Assembly: GCA_918807975.1 (NCBI GenBank)
Contig: OU964918.1
Span: 27,326,477 to 27,390,476 of the forward strand
Reading direction: 5' to 3'
Source: Aplidium turbinatum
Lineage: Eukaryota > Chordata > Ascidiacea > Aplousobranchia > Polyclinidae
Length of the DNA stretch: 64,000 nt
In this document: positions 22,001 to 31,806 of the stretch, piece after piece
Position numbering within the stretch: position 1 is the first letter of the stretch
How the letters are laid out: each line of letters opens with the position of its first letter
Position numbers and translations under genes: made by a program
The notes under the pieces: generated by a model
Seen by the model: only the letters and a program-made list of their open reading frames with translations
What the model was told of the DNA's origin: nothing
The model's database searches: none

Positions 22001-23607
22001 TTATCACTAATTTTTATTTAAACCATGGAGAAATAAAACAGAGTAGCCTTAGCGGGTTTAACGTAATGTATTACACACAAAAATATAACATAATTAAAAT
22101 AAACTCTAACGTTTTCGACACGTACGTGTGTCCTCACCAGACAGTAGACCATGTCGTCCATGACTGCCCAATCCATCAACCACCACATGGAACGCTTGGA
22201 CTGAAGACCCTGGATGACGAGACTGTCGAATGGCTGATGACATCATGCCCAAACATATAGTCCGGAAGAGGACAGCTCATACGACGAAGAAGATCAGAAC
22301 ATTGCAGATTTTAGTAATTCCTGATGAGGACACACGTACGTGTCGAAAACGTTTGAGTTTATTTTAATTATGTTATATTTTTGTGTGTAATACATTATGT
22401 TAAACCCGCTAAGATTACTCTGTTTTATTTCTCTGGTTTAACAAAGCAAACTCTGTACCAAAGCTTTATAACTTTTATTTGTAGACTACTTTTCTCTGTG
22501 CGCTCGGAGGAAGAAATCCAGCAAGTTGTCTACGCTTGATGTTGAGGAAGATTGGGACAAGCGAACTTTGGTCCCAATATAGTTTGAAGGGGAAGAAAGG
22601 GAAAAAAGCCCTACAACCCCTTTCTATTTACTCCGTTATCACAAGTAAGCCATCACGTTAGCAACTTCGTTACCTTTTCCTGTTATGGGAGTGTTCACAA
22701 TTGACATCAACCACATTATTTTCCCAACAATTTCAATTCTGTAGAGCAGGGTTACTCAACTAATGTTAACAATGTTCCAGGTTGACAAGTTGAACATTTT
22801 TAGCAGTCCGGTAAATAAGTTCTTTTCCACGCAACCACGAAAGTTAAATTATCTGTACCAAACCACTTTTTGAGGTAAAATGTAACTCGCATTGGATTTC
22901 TGAGAAAGTGTTGGGGAGTCTGGATGTCGCAGCCCCTCAGCAACTAGGATAATCTCAGTAAAAATTGCTTCCTCCCAGTAGAAATCTGTTTAAAAAAGCC
23001 CTGAAACTTGGCAATGAGGTTATTCTTCCAAAAGCTTAAGGTTCACCATCAACACCCAGAAGGTCCGAATTCGGACCGCGATCCGCCAGTAGAGTAGCCC
23101 TGCTGTAAAGTGTCAACCATTAGCTGTTGACAATAATTGTGAGCGCTCCTTAATTATTTTATATTATATTGTTTGATTGAAATACAACTTCTAAATAGCT
23201 AAAGAGATATACTGTGATATACTAAAGTATGTCAAATTCATTCATTTTTTTATTTTTACGGCGCGGTACGTCATAAACATACTTTACCTAATGGTTTTAA
23301 AGATGTTGGCTTACACTAAACAAAGATGGAAAACTACACCAACTTGATGGTGCAATCACGGATTTTTTAAAAAATGCTCCAAAGGGTCTACAGGTAAATA
23401 TAAGAACGTTTATCAGCGATTAAGGAATTTTCATTTAAGCCTAAGTTTTTATTTATTTGCCTAACGCATTTTTATCCTCCCGAGTACGCTGCTAGTGTTT
23501 ACACTGTTCTTGTTTTTCAGAAACACAAGGAAAATGAAAACAAGATCATGTTGGAACAGGACCAACTCTGCGAGCCGGACGGGGAAGCGAGCCAATTTGA
23601 ATGCTGA
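19045..23607 (+). CDS. DUF4806-domain protein, 11 exons
   Basis: Exons in consistent phase: 19045-19125, 19381-19492, 19665-19793, 19874-19916, 20693-20787, 20873-20926, 21448-21516, 21687-21931, 22485-22644, 23326-23393, 23521-23607. Together they encode about 380 residues. The N-terminus (KYTIVEFTGENAVQVVPSPW, then CYWPPF and WTLYAIRV) and an acidic-basic linker (EYTSNLEEED, RKRRKRR) precede a C-terminal DUF4806-like region (residues about 248-352: LNFEEFCGKL, FKKNLTTFLCALGG, LKGKKGKKAL, ITDFLKNAPKG). The family's function is unknown to me. The start follows a TTTCATTTCAG acceptor by 25 bases, so a 5' leader intron or trans-splicing is likely. Exon 2-3 joining is the weakest point: a donor at 19501 with an acceptor at 19639 also keeps the frame. 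The gene lies wholly inside the 12.9-kb mobile unit, and its introns hold a SINE and two MITEs. The frame is unbroken throughout. Confidence 0.82.
21035..21335 (+). mobile_element. tRNA-derived SINE in DUF4806 intron
   Basis: GGTGTAGTGTTAACGTGC (box A-like) and GTGTCGAGTTCAAAACC (box B-like) lie about 35 bases apart. They are followed by TTGGGCAACGAACTTTAC, the conserved block after the head of many metazoan SINEs. It lies in the intron 20927-21447, in gene orientation. The 3' end is not sharply defined. Confidence 0.65.
22022..22437. mobile_element. TTAA-target MITE with captured LINE 3' coding end
   Basis: Inverted arms of about 110 bp (ACCATGGAGAAATAAAAC... at the left) are flanked by TTAA on both sides (22018-22021, 22438-22441), a piggyBac/Kolobok-type target. 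Between the arms, 22128-22260 encodes CPHQTVDHVVHDCP...LDDETVEWL and a stop. That is the Cys/His C-terminal tail typical of LINE ORF2 proteins. It sits in intron 21932-22484 of the DUF4806 gene. Confidence 0.8.
22747..23102. mobile_element. hAT-type MITE in DUF4806 intron
   Basis: Ends CAGGGTTACTCAACTA and TAGAGTAGCCCTG, with an 8-bp duplication CTGTAGAG/CTGTAAAG (one difference). It is non-coding and lies in intron 22645-23325. Confidence 0.82.
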
Positions 23608-23854
23608 CCTGACATTCCAACCTCGTGTAGGCTGGCTCGTCTACACCAAACATTACCATCACGGCCTCACGTACAAACACTAATACAACCGTTGAGTTTT
23701 TCGCATTTTAAATACATGTTCTTTGATGTGTAGTTTTTGAAGTTGAATACATAGATAGCTGCAGTTAACAAGGACGATTTATACTGCAATTGATAAAAGT
23801 AATGGCACACAATACGCATAAGTTTTGTAGATTACAAATACAAATGTATTAAAT

Positions 23855-24385
23855 TGTTGATTTCAGATACGCGGAAATTAAGTAGAATGTGGGTGTAAAA
23901 CCACATAAAATCCACCACCAAATCTACGTGTAATACACGTGAAATAGTGTCGACACTTATACGTGTATTATACGTGAAAATTAACCTAAAATACACGATC
24001 CAAGGAACGTAGAATCTACGTGTCAGATACGAGGAAATTAGGTGTAATGCGAGTGTAAAACACGTAAGATCCACCACCAAATATACGTGGAAAACACGTG
24101 TATTAGTGTTGTCAGATACGCGGAAATTAAGTAGAATGCGGGTGTAAAACACGTAAAATCCACCACCAAATATACGTGGAAAACACGTGTATTAGTGTTG
24201 TCAGATACGAGGAAATTAGGTGGAATGCGGGTGTAAAACACGTGAAATCCACCACCAAATATACGAGTAATACACGTGAAATAGTGTCGACACATATGCG
24301 TGTATTATACGTGAAAATTAACGTATAATACACGACCCAAGGTACGTAGAATCTACGTGTAATACACGTGAAATTTCTAGCTGGG
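23855..24385. repeat. Right subterminal repeats of the 12.9-kb unit
   Basis: An array with a period of about 89 bp (GTCAGATACGNGGAAATTA recurs near 24022, 24111 and 24200), plus partial units at either end. It is packed with palindromic ACGTGTATTACACGT-like motifs. It ends at TTTCTAGCTGGG and the TA duplication. The open frames on the minus strand here are repeat by-products. Confidence 0.8.
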
Positions 24386-24760
24386 TATGCATGTAGACTA
24401 CAGTTAGAGATAATTTCAGAAAGTTAAAAAAATTTTATGCGGTGGTTTGTATGGCAACCACAAGGATAAGGTATCTAGGAATAGAAGTTAGAAACTATGC
24501 ATGTAGACTACAGGAGATAATTTCAGAAAGTTAAAAAAATTTTATGCGGTGGTTTGTATGGCAACCACAAGGTTAAGGTACCGTAGAAACAGAAGTTAGA
24601 AACTATGCATGTAGCCTACAGTTAGAGATAATTTCAGAAAGTTAAAAAAATTTTATGCGGTGGTTTGTATGGCAACCACAAGGATAAGGTATCTAGGAAT
24701 AGAAGTTAGAAACTATGCATGTAGACTACAGTTAGAGAAAATTTCAGAAAGTTAAAAAAA
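24386..24760 (-). repeat. Leader tandem repeats of the LTR element, part 2
   Basis: About three more copies of the same unit as 11130-11457 (TATGGCAACCACAAGG, GAAACTATGCATGTAG), resuming at the TA target site of the inserted DNA element. Confidence 0.88.
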
Positions 24761-24830
24761 TATTTGAAAAAAAACGTGGTACATTACCAGGTGGCGTGGA
24801 TGTTGTTGTTGCAGGTCGTGAGTTCTGAAG

Positions 24831-24848
24831 ATGTACTCGGGGTCACCA
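24831..24848 (-). other. Primer-binding site, tRNA-Trp-like
   Basis: On the minus strand, TGGTGACCCCGAGTACAT begins one base inside the 5' LTR. The first 12 bases equal the tRNA-Trp primer site known from avian sarcoma viruses; the remainder differs. The priming tRNA is therefore probably Trp, but this is inferred. Confidence 0.7.
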
Positions 24849-24849
24849 T

Positions 24850-25177
24850 TGTAACAGAAGTGGCTAAACTAATATTCTGTATACATAGACAAAGCACTAC
24901 TGTTGCTTCTCAAAAGGGTTTCTTTATTGATTACCCAGCATACAAGTTGATGTCATCAGATAGCCGAGACAAGAACAGGTCACGCCAAGTTGTGTCAATT
25001 TGAAAAGAACGAATATTGCCATGCTAGCGTGTTTTATCACCAAATATATTCATACGCGGGTTGCCAGGCGCAAAGCTAATTAAATAATAATTGAAACTTG
25101 AAAGAGCTAAACAGTAGAATTATGATAACTGCACTGCAGATATGGCTGATGACGAATACGAGACAGCAGTCGGTACA
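24850..25177 (-). repeat. 5' LTR of the Ty3/gypsy element
   Basis: Partner of 4600-4927. The outer flank is CCTT (25178-25181), matching the duplication on the far side. Transcription of the element would start here, running leftwards. Confidence 0.92.
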
Positions 25178-26924
25178 CCTTGATCACGAATAACACGAAT
25201 TGAACTGATTCAGAACATGAAAACTAAACTATAACCACTAGTAGCGTACGCAGGGGGGGGGGGCATTGGGCAATGCCTCCCCCCTAAAAATGTTTTAGTA
25301 GTTAACGACGTAGATTAAGGCATTTAATATGCTTTGGATTGCACTGTCAAAGCAATTAACAATGCTGTTTTATAGATGATGTTGTTGACAATGTTGTTCT
25401 ATAGATGATGTTACTCTGTAGCCTACCCTCCGTACCCTCCTCTCATAGGCCTTGGCTTGAGGGTGGTTTAGGGTAGGCCTTCTTTTTCGTTTTATAGTTC
25501 AGGGTGCGGTAATTTTTGATTAAAGTTAAAATTGCATTCGATATTTAAACTTTCACAGAGTAGTTCGATTTATGCTTTAATTAAGGTAATGACGTAGCCT
25601 ATCATGATCGAAGTATTATGGTTTTTACTTCTTCGTTTAGGCCTACTATCATGCTTTTCATATTCAGAATCGGTATTTGTACAATGACATATGCAAAGAC
25701 CGTAAGAGTCTATATTTCACCAACAGATAAGCTACCTTAAACCTTAGTCAGACTATGTAGCATAAGGCATAGGTGTACAAGCCGGGGGTGCAGGGGGTGC
25801 AATCGCACCCCCAATCTGTCGAGAATTTGGGCAATTTTTCATATTTGGGCAAGATTTTACACCTATCTTAAAAGGAGAATAGATAGATGTGAAATCTTGC
25901 CCAAATATGAAAAATTGCACAACTTGCCCAAATATTGGGCAAGTTGTGCAACTGTTCCTGTAAACCGCCTTTGTTAATTTACAAATGTTCTAGCCTATTA
26001 GCCATTTTTACATAGTTTCAAAGTCTTCCACGTGAATGAATGTAAAAAATGACTAGTGAATGAATGTAAAAATAGCTGATTTGTTAAATTGTCTGTACTT
26101 TTGCTGGCCGTAATATGTTGCTCAACTTGCCCCTAGTTAAAACGAACGATTGTTGTTGCTCAACTTACCCCATGTGCTGCACAGCTTACCCCATGGTGCT
26201 GCACAATTTGCCCCGGAAAAATAATCCGGGGCAAGTTGTGCAATCGTTATTTAAACTTGAATACAGTGCAAAATAATAAATAAAACCAACCAGTTTTTGT
26301 CTAAAATCTTGGCTTATTAGCATGTTTTTGAAATGCAATAGCCTACTGTACTTGAGTCTTCGAAAAAGTAAGTGAAATAAAAAATAAAAAAAGATTTAAA
26401 AAAAACCTGCTCAACTTGCCCCACCTTCCCCTACTTATCATACCAGTGGCTTTGTAGAAGGCTTGTCAGTTGATGCCTCATGCTGTTTTTTTTAAGGCTA
26501 TATTATTGCTTTTTCTTACATGTGTAGTACTTTTGTTTAGGCCAGTTGCTTATATTTGGGCAAGAATTCTTTTGCACCCCCAAAAAATATGTTTCCCGTA
26601 CACTTATGGCATAAGGCAACTCTTTATAAAAAAAAGTCCAATTATATCGAATGCCCCCCTCTCCACGGAACAAAATCCTGCGTACGCCATTGAACGTACC
26701 CTCAATACGCTTAGTTCTTGGGTTTAGTAAGCCAACTACGTCGTCTAAGTAAGGCATTAAATGCGACGTTAAGAATGTGATGTCGTATCATTTGTTTTCA
26801 ATACAAGGCGGTGCGGTAATCGGTAAGGCGGTAGGCGGTAATCCAAATGAGTAACCTAGCCGTTGCAATTTAAAACATTATCATCAATGCAAGCTGAGCC
26901 TACCTATGCCAGTAACCTATCGGC
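25178..26924. other. Transposon fragments, no gene
   Basis: AGCGTACGCAGG (about 25235) and its inverse CCTGCGTACGC (about 26680) may be the ends of one degraded hAT-like element. Inside lie repeats of GGGCAAGTTGTGCA/TGCACAACTTGCCC (about 25840-26240), ending in CTTGCCCCACCTTCCCCTA (about 26410-26431). This is the right end of a TA-target MITE type related in style to 56168-57631. Open frames here are not gene-like. Confidence 0.45.
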
Positions 26925-27410
26925 CAGTGGCGTAGCCAAAGGGGGGGGGGGTTATAACTTCCCCTTTGGTACGCGTGTGACATCACGATATTAAGAATGA
27001 TGCTTTCAGTCTCTATGTCTTTAAAACAAAGTTTGCCTAATTTAAAACGAAACTGCATTAAAAGAGCGAGTTTTGCCAATACCAAACATTCAAATAAAAC
27101 TCAGCCAGGAATTAGCAACAAAAAAACAGAGACTTAGCTTTATTACCGAAAAATGCCCAAGAAAACATGATCTTATTCTTTTGCTATGCCACCGGACAGC
27201 ATCATTTTACAGGAATATTTATACCCACATTTTTGTTGAAAATGCTCTCAGAATGCATCAAATTCAAAGTAATTTTTCAAAAATTTCTGAGGGAGGTTCC
27301 CCAGAACCCCCGCCGCTGGGTGTCGCCTATGGCAAAGAGGCCATCGGGCTTTGCCCGCCGGCCGTCAGAACCCCCCCCCCCCCCTTTCAAAATTCCTGGC
27401 TACGCTACTG
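26925..27410. mobile_element. hAT-type MITE (CAGTGGCGTAGCC family)
   Basis: Ends CAGTGGCGTAGCC and GGCTACGCTACTG, with an 8-bp duplication CTATCGGC/CTATAGGC (one difference). The interior around 27110-27290 matches, inverted, 29110-29290 of the sister copy at 28983-29795. Confidence 0.82.
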
Positions 27411-28600
27411 CTATAGGCTATTATTAGCAAATGGATGATTTTTTGATTTTTTTCGTTTTAATTCAAAAGCATTTTCAATGGCATGCGCATGCGGCAGATG
27501 CACAACGCTACAACGACGCAAAGCTATTAGGCTATGTGTGTATCAAATTCTACTACAGTAAGTGGTACAAATTCTATGGCAACGCCCAACTTCTAGCATT
27601 TCAAATTCCTAACAAATAGGCTACAGATTTTACAATGGCACTGAGACGCAAGACGCAAGGAAATGTAGCGCTCTGCGTTTCTCTTTTCAGCATTTGTTAC
27701 CGTCGTGAAATTGTTGTTCTTTTGCATATATGTAACGGCAAACCCAGGAATTCAAGTAATTGTGCAGTTAACAGTTGTGTGGTTGTGCTTCAGGATTCTG
27801 AGGCGTGATTAGGGATTTGCGTGCCTCTCAAAAATTTGCATGCTAATAAGCTAAACGCATTCCTGCAACCGGCAATTTCAATCACATAGGCTACAGGCTA
27901 CGTAGTTTCTCGTCTCTTCAACGTTAGGCTTATAGCCTACAGATGCTGGATGCCTCAGCGACTATGTATATCGCGTTCTGGCCTTCAATTCAACACAGAG
28001 AGTATTATTTTTGGTGTATAGAGTATGTCAGAGTACGGTATGATTTTGGTGCCATCAGCACAAATGATTTTTGCCGCTATCAGAGCACAGTCTGATGGTC
28101 TGATCATGGTCTGATTTTGACGCATCAAGGATGGCTTAATTTTGGTGCAGGTCACTATATAATATGATTTTGGTACTGTAGTGATATTATTTCTGGCTCC
28201 GTCAGTCAACGTTCAGTGTGCAGTTTCCTGGGTTGAACTTATGATTTGAATTATGTTCTGTTGTGGAAAGACGATTGCACTCTTTTAAGTTATGTGGTGA
28301 CAATAAAATCATAGGCTATACGGTATGTATAATAAAGAAGCCTAGACCTTGTTCTCGGACATTTCTGCCGCATTGTTGCGCTCGAAATGTCGCTGTAGAT
28401 TTAGTATTACAGCTAGGTATGGGCGAATAAGGTATCTGCTATCCGCTATAGAAACATCGGAAAAGCCACAGGCGCTACACAGGTAGCAGGCATTGTCCCA
28501 TATTGATGCAAGCCGCGCCGCGCCAGTTACGCGGTCGCTTTTGACTTTTTCGCCGCGTGCCGTGCCGCGTGGAAGGTTGAAATGACGAAGCCACGCCGCT
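27411..28600. other. No gene seen
   Basis: AT-rich unique-looking sequence. A run of TGATTTTGGTGC-like phrases occurs around 28000-28180. No termini, coding domain or RNA gene was recognised. Confidence 0.5.
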
Positions 28601-28715
28601 TGCCGCGTAAACTTTCAAGAAATTAAACTTTCGTAAACGTAAACTTTCCACGCCGCTTGCCGCGTAAACTTTCAAGAAATTAAACTTTCGTAAACGTAAA
28701 CTTTCAACTTTACGT
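28600..28715. repeat. Short tandem repeat
   Basis: Two copies of a ~60-bp unit beginning CACGCCGCTTGCCGCGTAAAC and running through CTTTCGTAAACGTAAAC, directly before the LINE fragment. Confidence 0.7.
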
Positions 28716-28925
28716 TTACAAATAAAATACCTTGGCGTTTACATAGATAACAAATTAACATGGAAATATCACATAGATAAAATTTGCGGAAAAGTAGCAA
28801 AAGGTTCATGGGCGTTGCTTAAACTCAGAAATTATGTCAACACAGACACTTTAAAAGATGTGTATCACGCTTTGATTTACTGTCATTTGCAATATTGTAT
28901 TTCAAGCTGGGGAAAGGCCTGTGAC

Positions 28926-30688
28926 CAGTGGCGCCGCCAGACCTTCAACAATGGGGGGGGGCAAAAAATGGACAGTGCAAGACAGTAGCGTAGTCAAAAA
29001 TTTTGAAAAGGGGGGTGTTGACAGCCGGCGGGTGAAGCCCGATGGCGTGCTCGGACACATAGCGGCGGGGGGTCTGGGGGGCCTCCCCCAGAAAATTTTG
29101 AAAAATTACTTTCAGTTTGGTGCATTCTGAGAGCATTTTCAACAAAATTGTGGGTATAAATATTTCTGTAAAATGGTGCTGTCCGGTGGCATAGCAAAAA
29201 GATAAGATCACGTTTTCTTCAGCACTTTTCGGAAATAAAGCTAAGTCTCCATGTTTTCTTGTTGCTAATTCCAGACTGAGATATTTGAATGTTTGGTATT
29301 GGCAAAACTCGCTCTTTTAATGCAGTTTCGTTTAAAACTAGGCAAACTTTGTTTTAGAGACATAGGTTGATTGCTTTTTTTTTGCGAGATTATTACAGTT
29401 TTATTATTTATCAATTTTCTCCTTGGTTGATTCAAAAAACGATCTTATTCCGGTAAGTCACTAACTTTTATGCTCTGAAGTCAACCCAAAGTTTAGAAAA
29501 TGTAACGTCATAAAGGTCATACATCTTGATGAGTGTCAAACAAAAAGCTTTGAGACAATGAAGTTACTTTAGGCTATTTCTGATATATTCAAGTTTTGTA
29601 TAACGAATAGCTGTTTAGATGTTAATCTAGATCGAACAAGCGATCTCAGCAGTTGCAGATGGCTTGCATCCTTGCACAGTTTGACGAGAAATTACATCAT
29701 AGGCTAAAGCTTTTCTTGTAACAATGTGTTAACATCTGTAAATTCAATTTGAAAGGTTGAAACCCCCGATCCCCCTTTACTTGGCTACGCCACTGGTGCA
29801 AGACATGCAAGACAGTGGTATATTATTTAATTTCTCTTGTTTTCTACCAGGGCTGGAAAAAATGTTTACCTTCCCGGGAATCTGTTTTTTAGAGAAAAAA
29901 TTTCCCGCGGCTTACAATCACGATAATAAGAACCTTATATTTTACTGATCTCCGGAGCTGACGTAAACGTTAAAAGTCATGTCGACATATTCTTGATGCT
30001 CCCCTTATCGAAAATTGTTCTTTGTAATACCGCTTTGAAGGAGGATTACGACTATGAACAAACGAATAAATTTTAAACTTCATTTTGAATTGAAAAGAAA
30101 TGACGTAATGTCTTCCAACCTTAGTTATATATTTTTTCATTACGTAACGTCTTGTAGGAATAAATTGAAAATCAGTATGATCACTCAAAATGAAAGCAAT
30201 GGGACTACGAATCCTCACTAAACCAATCAATCAATGGTCTTGTTGCACCGAAGATGACAACCTTATATTTTACTGATCTCCGGAGCTGACGTAAACTTTA
30301 AGGCATAGATCTGTTGACTCAATGCAAACCCTTTGAAGGTTGGGGGGGGGGGCCTGTCAATTCAACTTTTCTGTAACAACAGTTGTATCTCTAAAACCAC
30401 TGAGGCTGCGCCTACGAGATTTCTTGACTTTTCCTAATTTTTATTCACCTCTATTGAGCTGAAATTTTGAGCGAATAAAGGTTATAAATTGAAAGATAAG
30501 GCATGTAAGAGCTTTTACCCCCCCCCCCCCCCCCCCTTGCAACTTGAGTTGAATTACTTGAGGTTGAGATCCAAATATTAAAAAAAAAAAATTAATATGT
30601 TTTAATAAAAAAAAAGAATTAAAAAGATGATGCCCAAAACATTGGGGGGGCAGCTGCCCCGCCTGCCTCCCCCCTGCCGGCGCCACTG
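28926..30688. mobile_element. hAT-type element nested in the LINE
   Basis: Ends CAGTGGCGCCGCC and GGCGCCACTG with a perfect 8-bp duplication CCTGTGAC. Removing it restores the LINE frame from WGKACD to the next coding piece. It contains a further hAT at 28983-29795 and long C/G homopolymer runs (about 30330-30350, 30520-30536). No transposase was seen. Confidence 0.88.
28983..29795. mobile_element. hAT-type element nested in a hAT element
   Basis: Ends CAGTAGCGTAGTC and GGCTACGCCACTG with a perfect 8-bp duplication GTGCAAGA. Same family as 26925-27410, in opposite orientation and longer. Confidence 0.87.
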
Positions 30689-31485
30689 CCTGTGACAGTG
30701 CTCTGGATCCATTAATAAAATTACAAAAAAAGGTTATAAGAATAATTACGAAACAAAATTACTACGCTCACACTAATTTTTTATTTTTCAAAATGAACAT
30801 CTTGAAACTAAAAGACATACATAACATTGAAATAAAAAAACATATGTACAAAGTTCATATGAATGAGTATCCGTCTACGTATTGTGATTTATTTACAAAT
30901 GCTTCATCTATTCATCAGCATAACACAAGATATCAAACAGGCAACAATTATTTTATAAACAGATCAAACACAGAATTTGGCAAGAAGTCCATGCAGGTAT
31001 TGGGACCAATGCTCTGGTCAGAGGTTCCAAGTAGGCTAAAAAAAACTTATCATTTCATTGTTTCAAAAAAGAGATCAAAACGTTAATTTTACAAAGCTAC
31101 AGTGCATCGTAATTCGTAAGTGATATGTTATGGAAACCAACTTGTCAGTTGCTTCGGAAACTTTATTATTCTCTGCTTGCTTCATGGAATTTTGTGTTTT
31201 GGCCTACGTTATCATCAATATGTTTTTTTTTATGCGTATGCTGTTGTTGAAGCGCGGGAACGTTTCAATTATTATTTTTCTCTTGTAAGCTTATTTTAAA
31301 TGGCAAAATCGTAATTTCCGTAGGGTTGCAATTGACTAGTAGACCGTATGGTCGTTTCGTTGTCTCCCTGTCGGTATGGGAACTTGTGTAACTTTTGTAC
31401 TGTGTATATTGCATATTTCAAACATGTACCTATGTTCCTGTTACTGACAAATAAAACATTGATTGATTGATTGATTGAACTTTTC

Positions 31486-31806
31486 AAAAAAATCAGTTAT
31501 GAAACTTCAAATTTAAATTGGAAACACGGTTCAGTTTTTTTTCCTTCGGAAACCCTAAGCTGGAAAGCTATTCAAATTGCAAATGGCCAATGGCTTCAGG
31601 CTTGCAGTTGACAGGGTTTTGAGGCTGGCTTGGGAGGGAAGCCGTACGAATGTTTTTGGTTAATAGCCTAGCTGATAAGTTCAGCTCCCAGGCTATAGGC
31701 CTAGAATAGATTACTCTATTGTTAGGGTTATTGTTAGCGGAAACTGCGATCAGCGAGGGTTAGAGCATAGATTACTTTATGGTTAGAATTAGGGTAAGGG
31801 TTACTT
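31486..31806. other. Spacer leading into a CCCTAA-like array
   Basis: No gene. The last 90 bases hold degenerate TTAGGGTTA/GATCAGCGAGGGTTAG units of the same array type as the foldback elements. Confidence 0.5.

Larger units (their letters stand above)
11458..24385. mobile_element. 12.9-kb DNA transposon-like unit carrying a DUF4806 gene
   Basis: The left end CCCAGCTAGAAA and right end TTTCTAGCTGGG are inverted copies. The match continues imperfectly for about 35 bp through ACGTNTATTACACGT. TA lies outside each end (11456-11457 and 24386-24387). Deleting one TA plus the unit restores the leader repeat, ...GAAAC-TA-TGCATGTAG, exactly as in sister repeats. Both subterminal zones carry arrays of ACGTG-type palindromic motifs, as in large DNA transposons with multiple transposase-binding sites. 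The only sizeable gene found inside is the DUF4806 gene; no recognised transposase was seen. Several older elements are nested within. The superfamily is not assigned: the TA target and subterminal repeats do not match one family cleanly. Confidence 0.75.
4600..25177 (-). mobile_element. Ty3/gypsy LTR retrotransposon (split by nested insertions)
   Basis: Two 328-bp direct repeats beginning TGTAACAG and ending CGGTACA bound the element, flanked by a 4-bp duplication CCTT. On the minus strand the order is 5' LTR, primer-binding site, tandem-repeat leader, gag, pol, 3' spacer, 3' LTR. Removing the 12.9-kb DNA element in the leader and a 269-bp MITE in the spacer leaves about 7.4 kb. The LTRs differ at about two of 328 positions, so the insertion looks young. 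Both main reading frames are long and open, so the coding part looks whole. The element is a fossil in the sense that it is split by other insertions. Confidence 0.93.
28716..31485 (+). mobile_element. LINE (CR1/Rex-like) 3' fragment, split by nested hAT elements
   Basis: Coding pieces 28716-28922 and 30697-31086 carry the end of an ORF2 reverse transcriptase and its C-terminus: KYLGVYIDNKLTW, HALIYCHLQYCISSWGKA, then LIKLQKRVIRIITKQNYYAH and a stop at 31084-31086. The 3' UTR ends in AATAAAACATTGATTGATTG, a short tetranucleotide tail. It is 5'-truncated, as is usual for LINE insertions. The inverted counterpart of the 3' UTR is at 63812-64000. The gap between the coding pieces is a hAT insertion with a clean target duplication. 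Confidence 0.8.

Noticed and set aside
23832-24333. Minus-strand frames rich in TRVFHVYLVVDFTCFT repeats as a repeat protein
   Set aside because: Translation of the subterminal 89-bp palindromic array of the 12.9-kb element.
26470-26727. 85-codon hydrophobic frame
   Set aside because: Chance frame in T-rich repeat debris. The first residues are poly-T derived and no homology was recognised.
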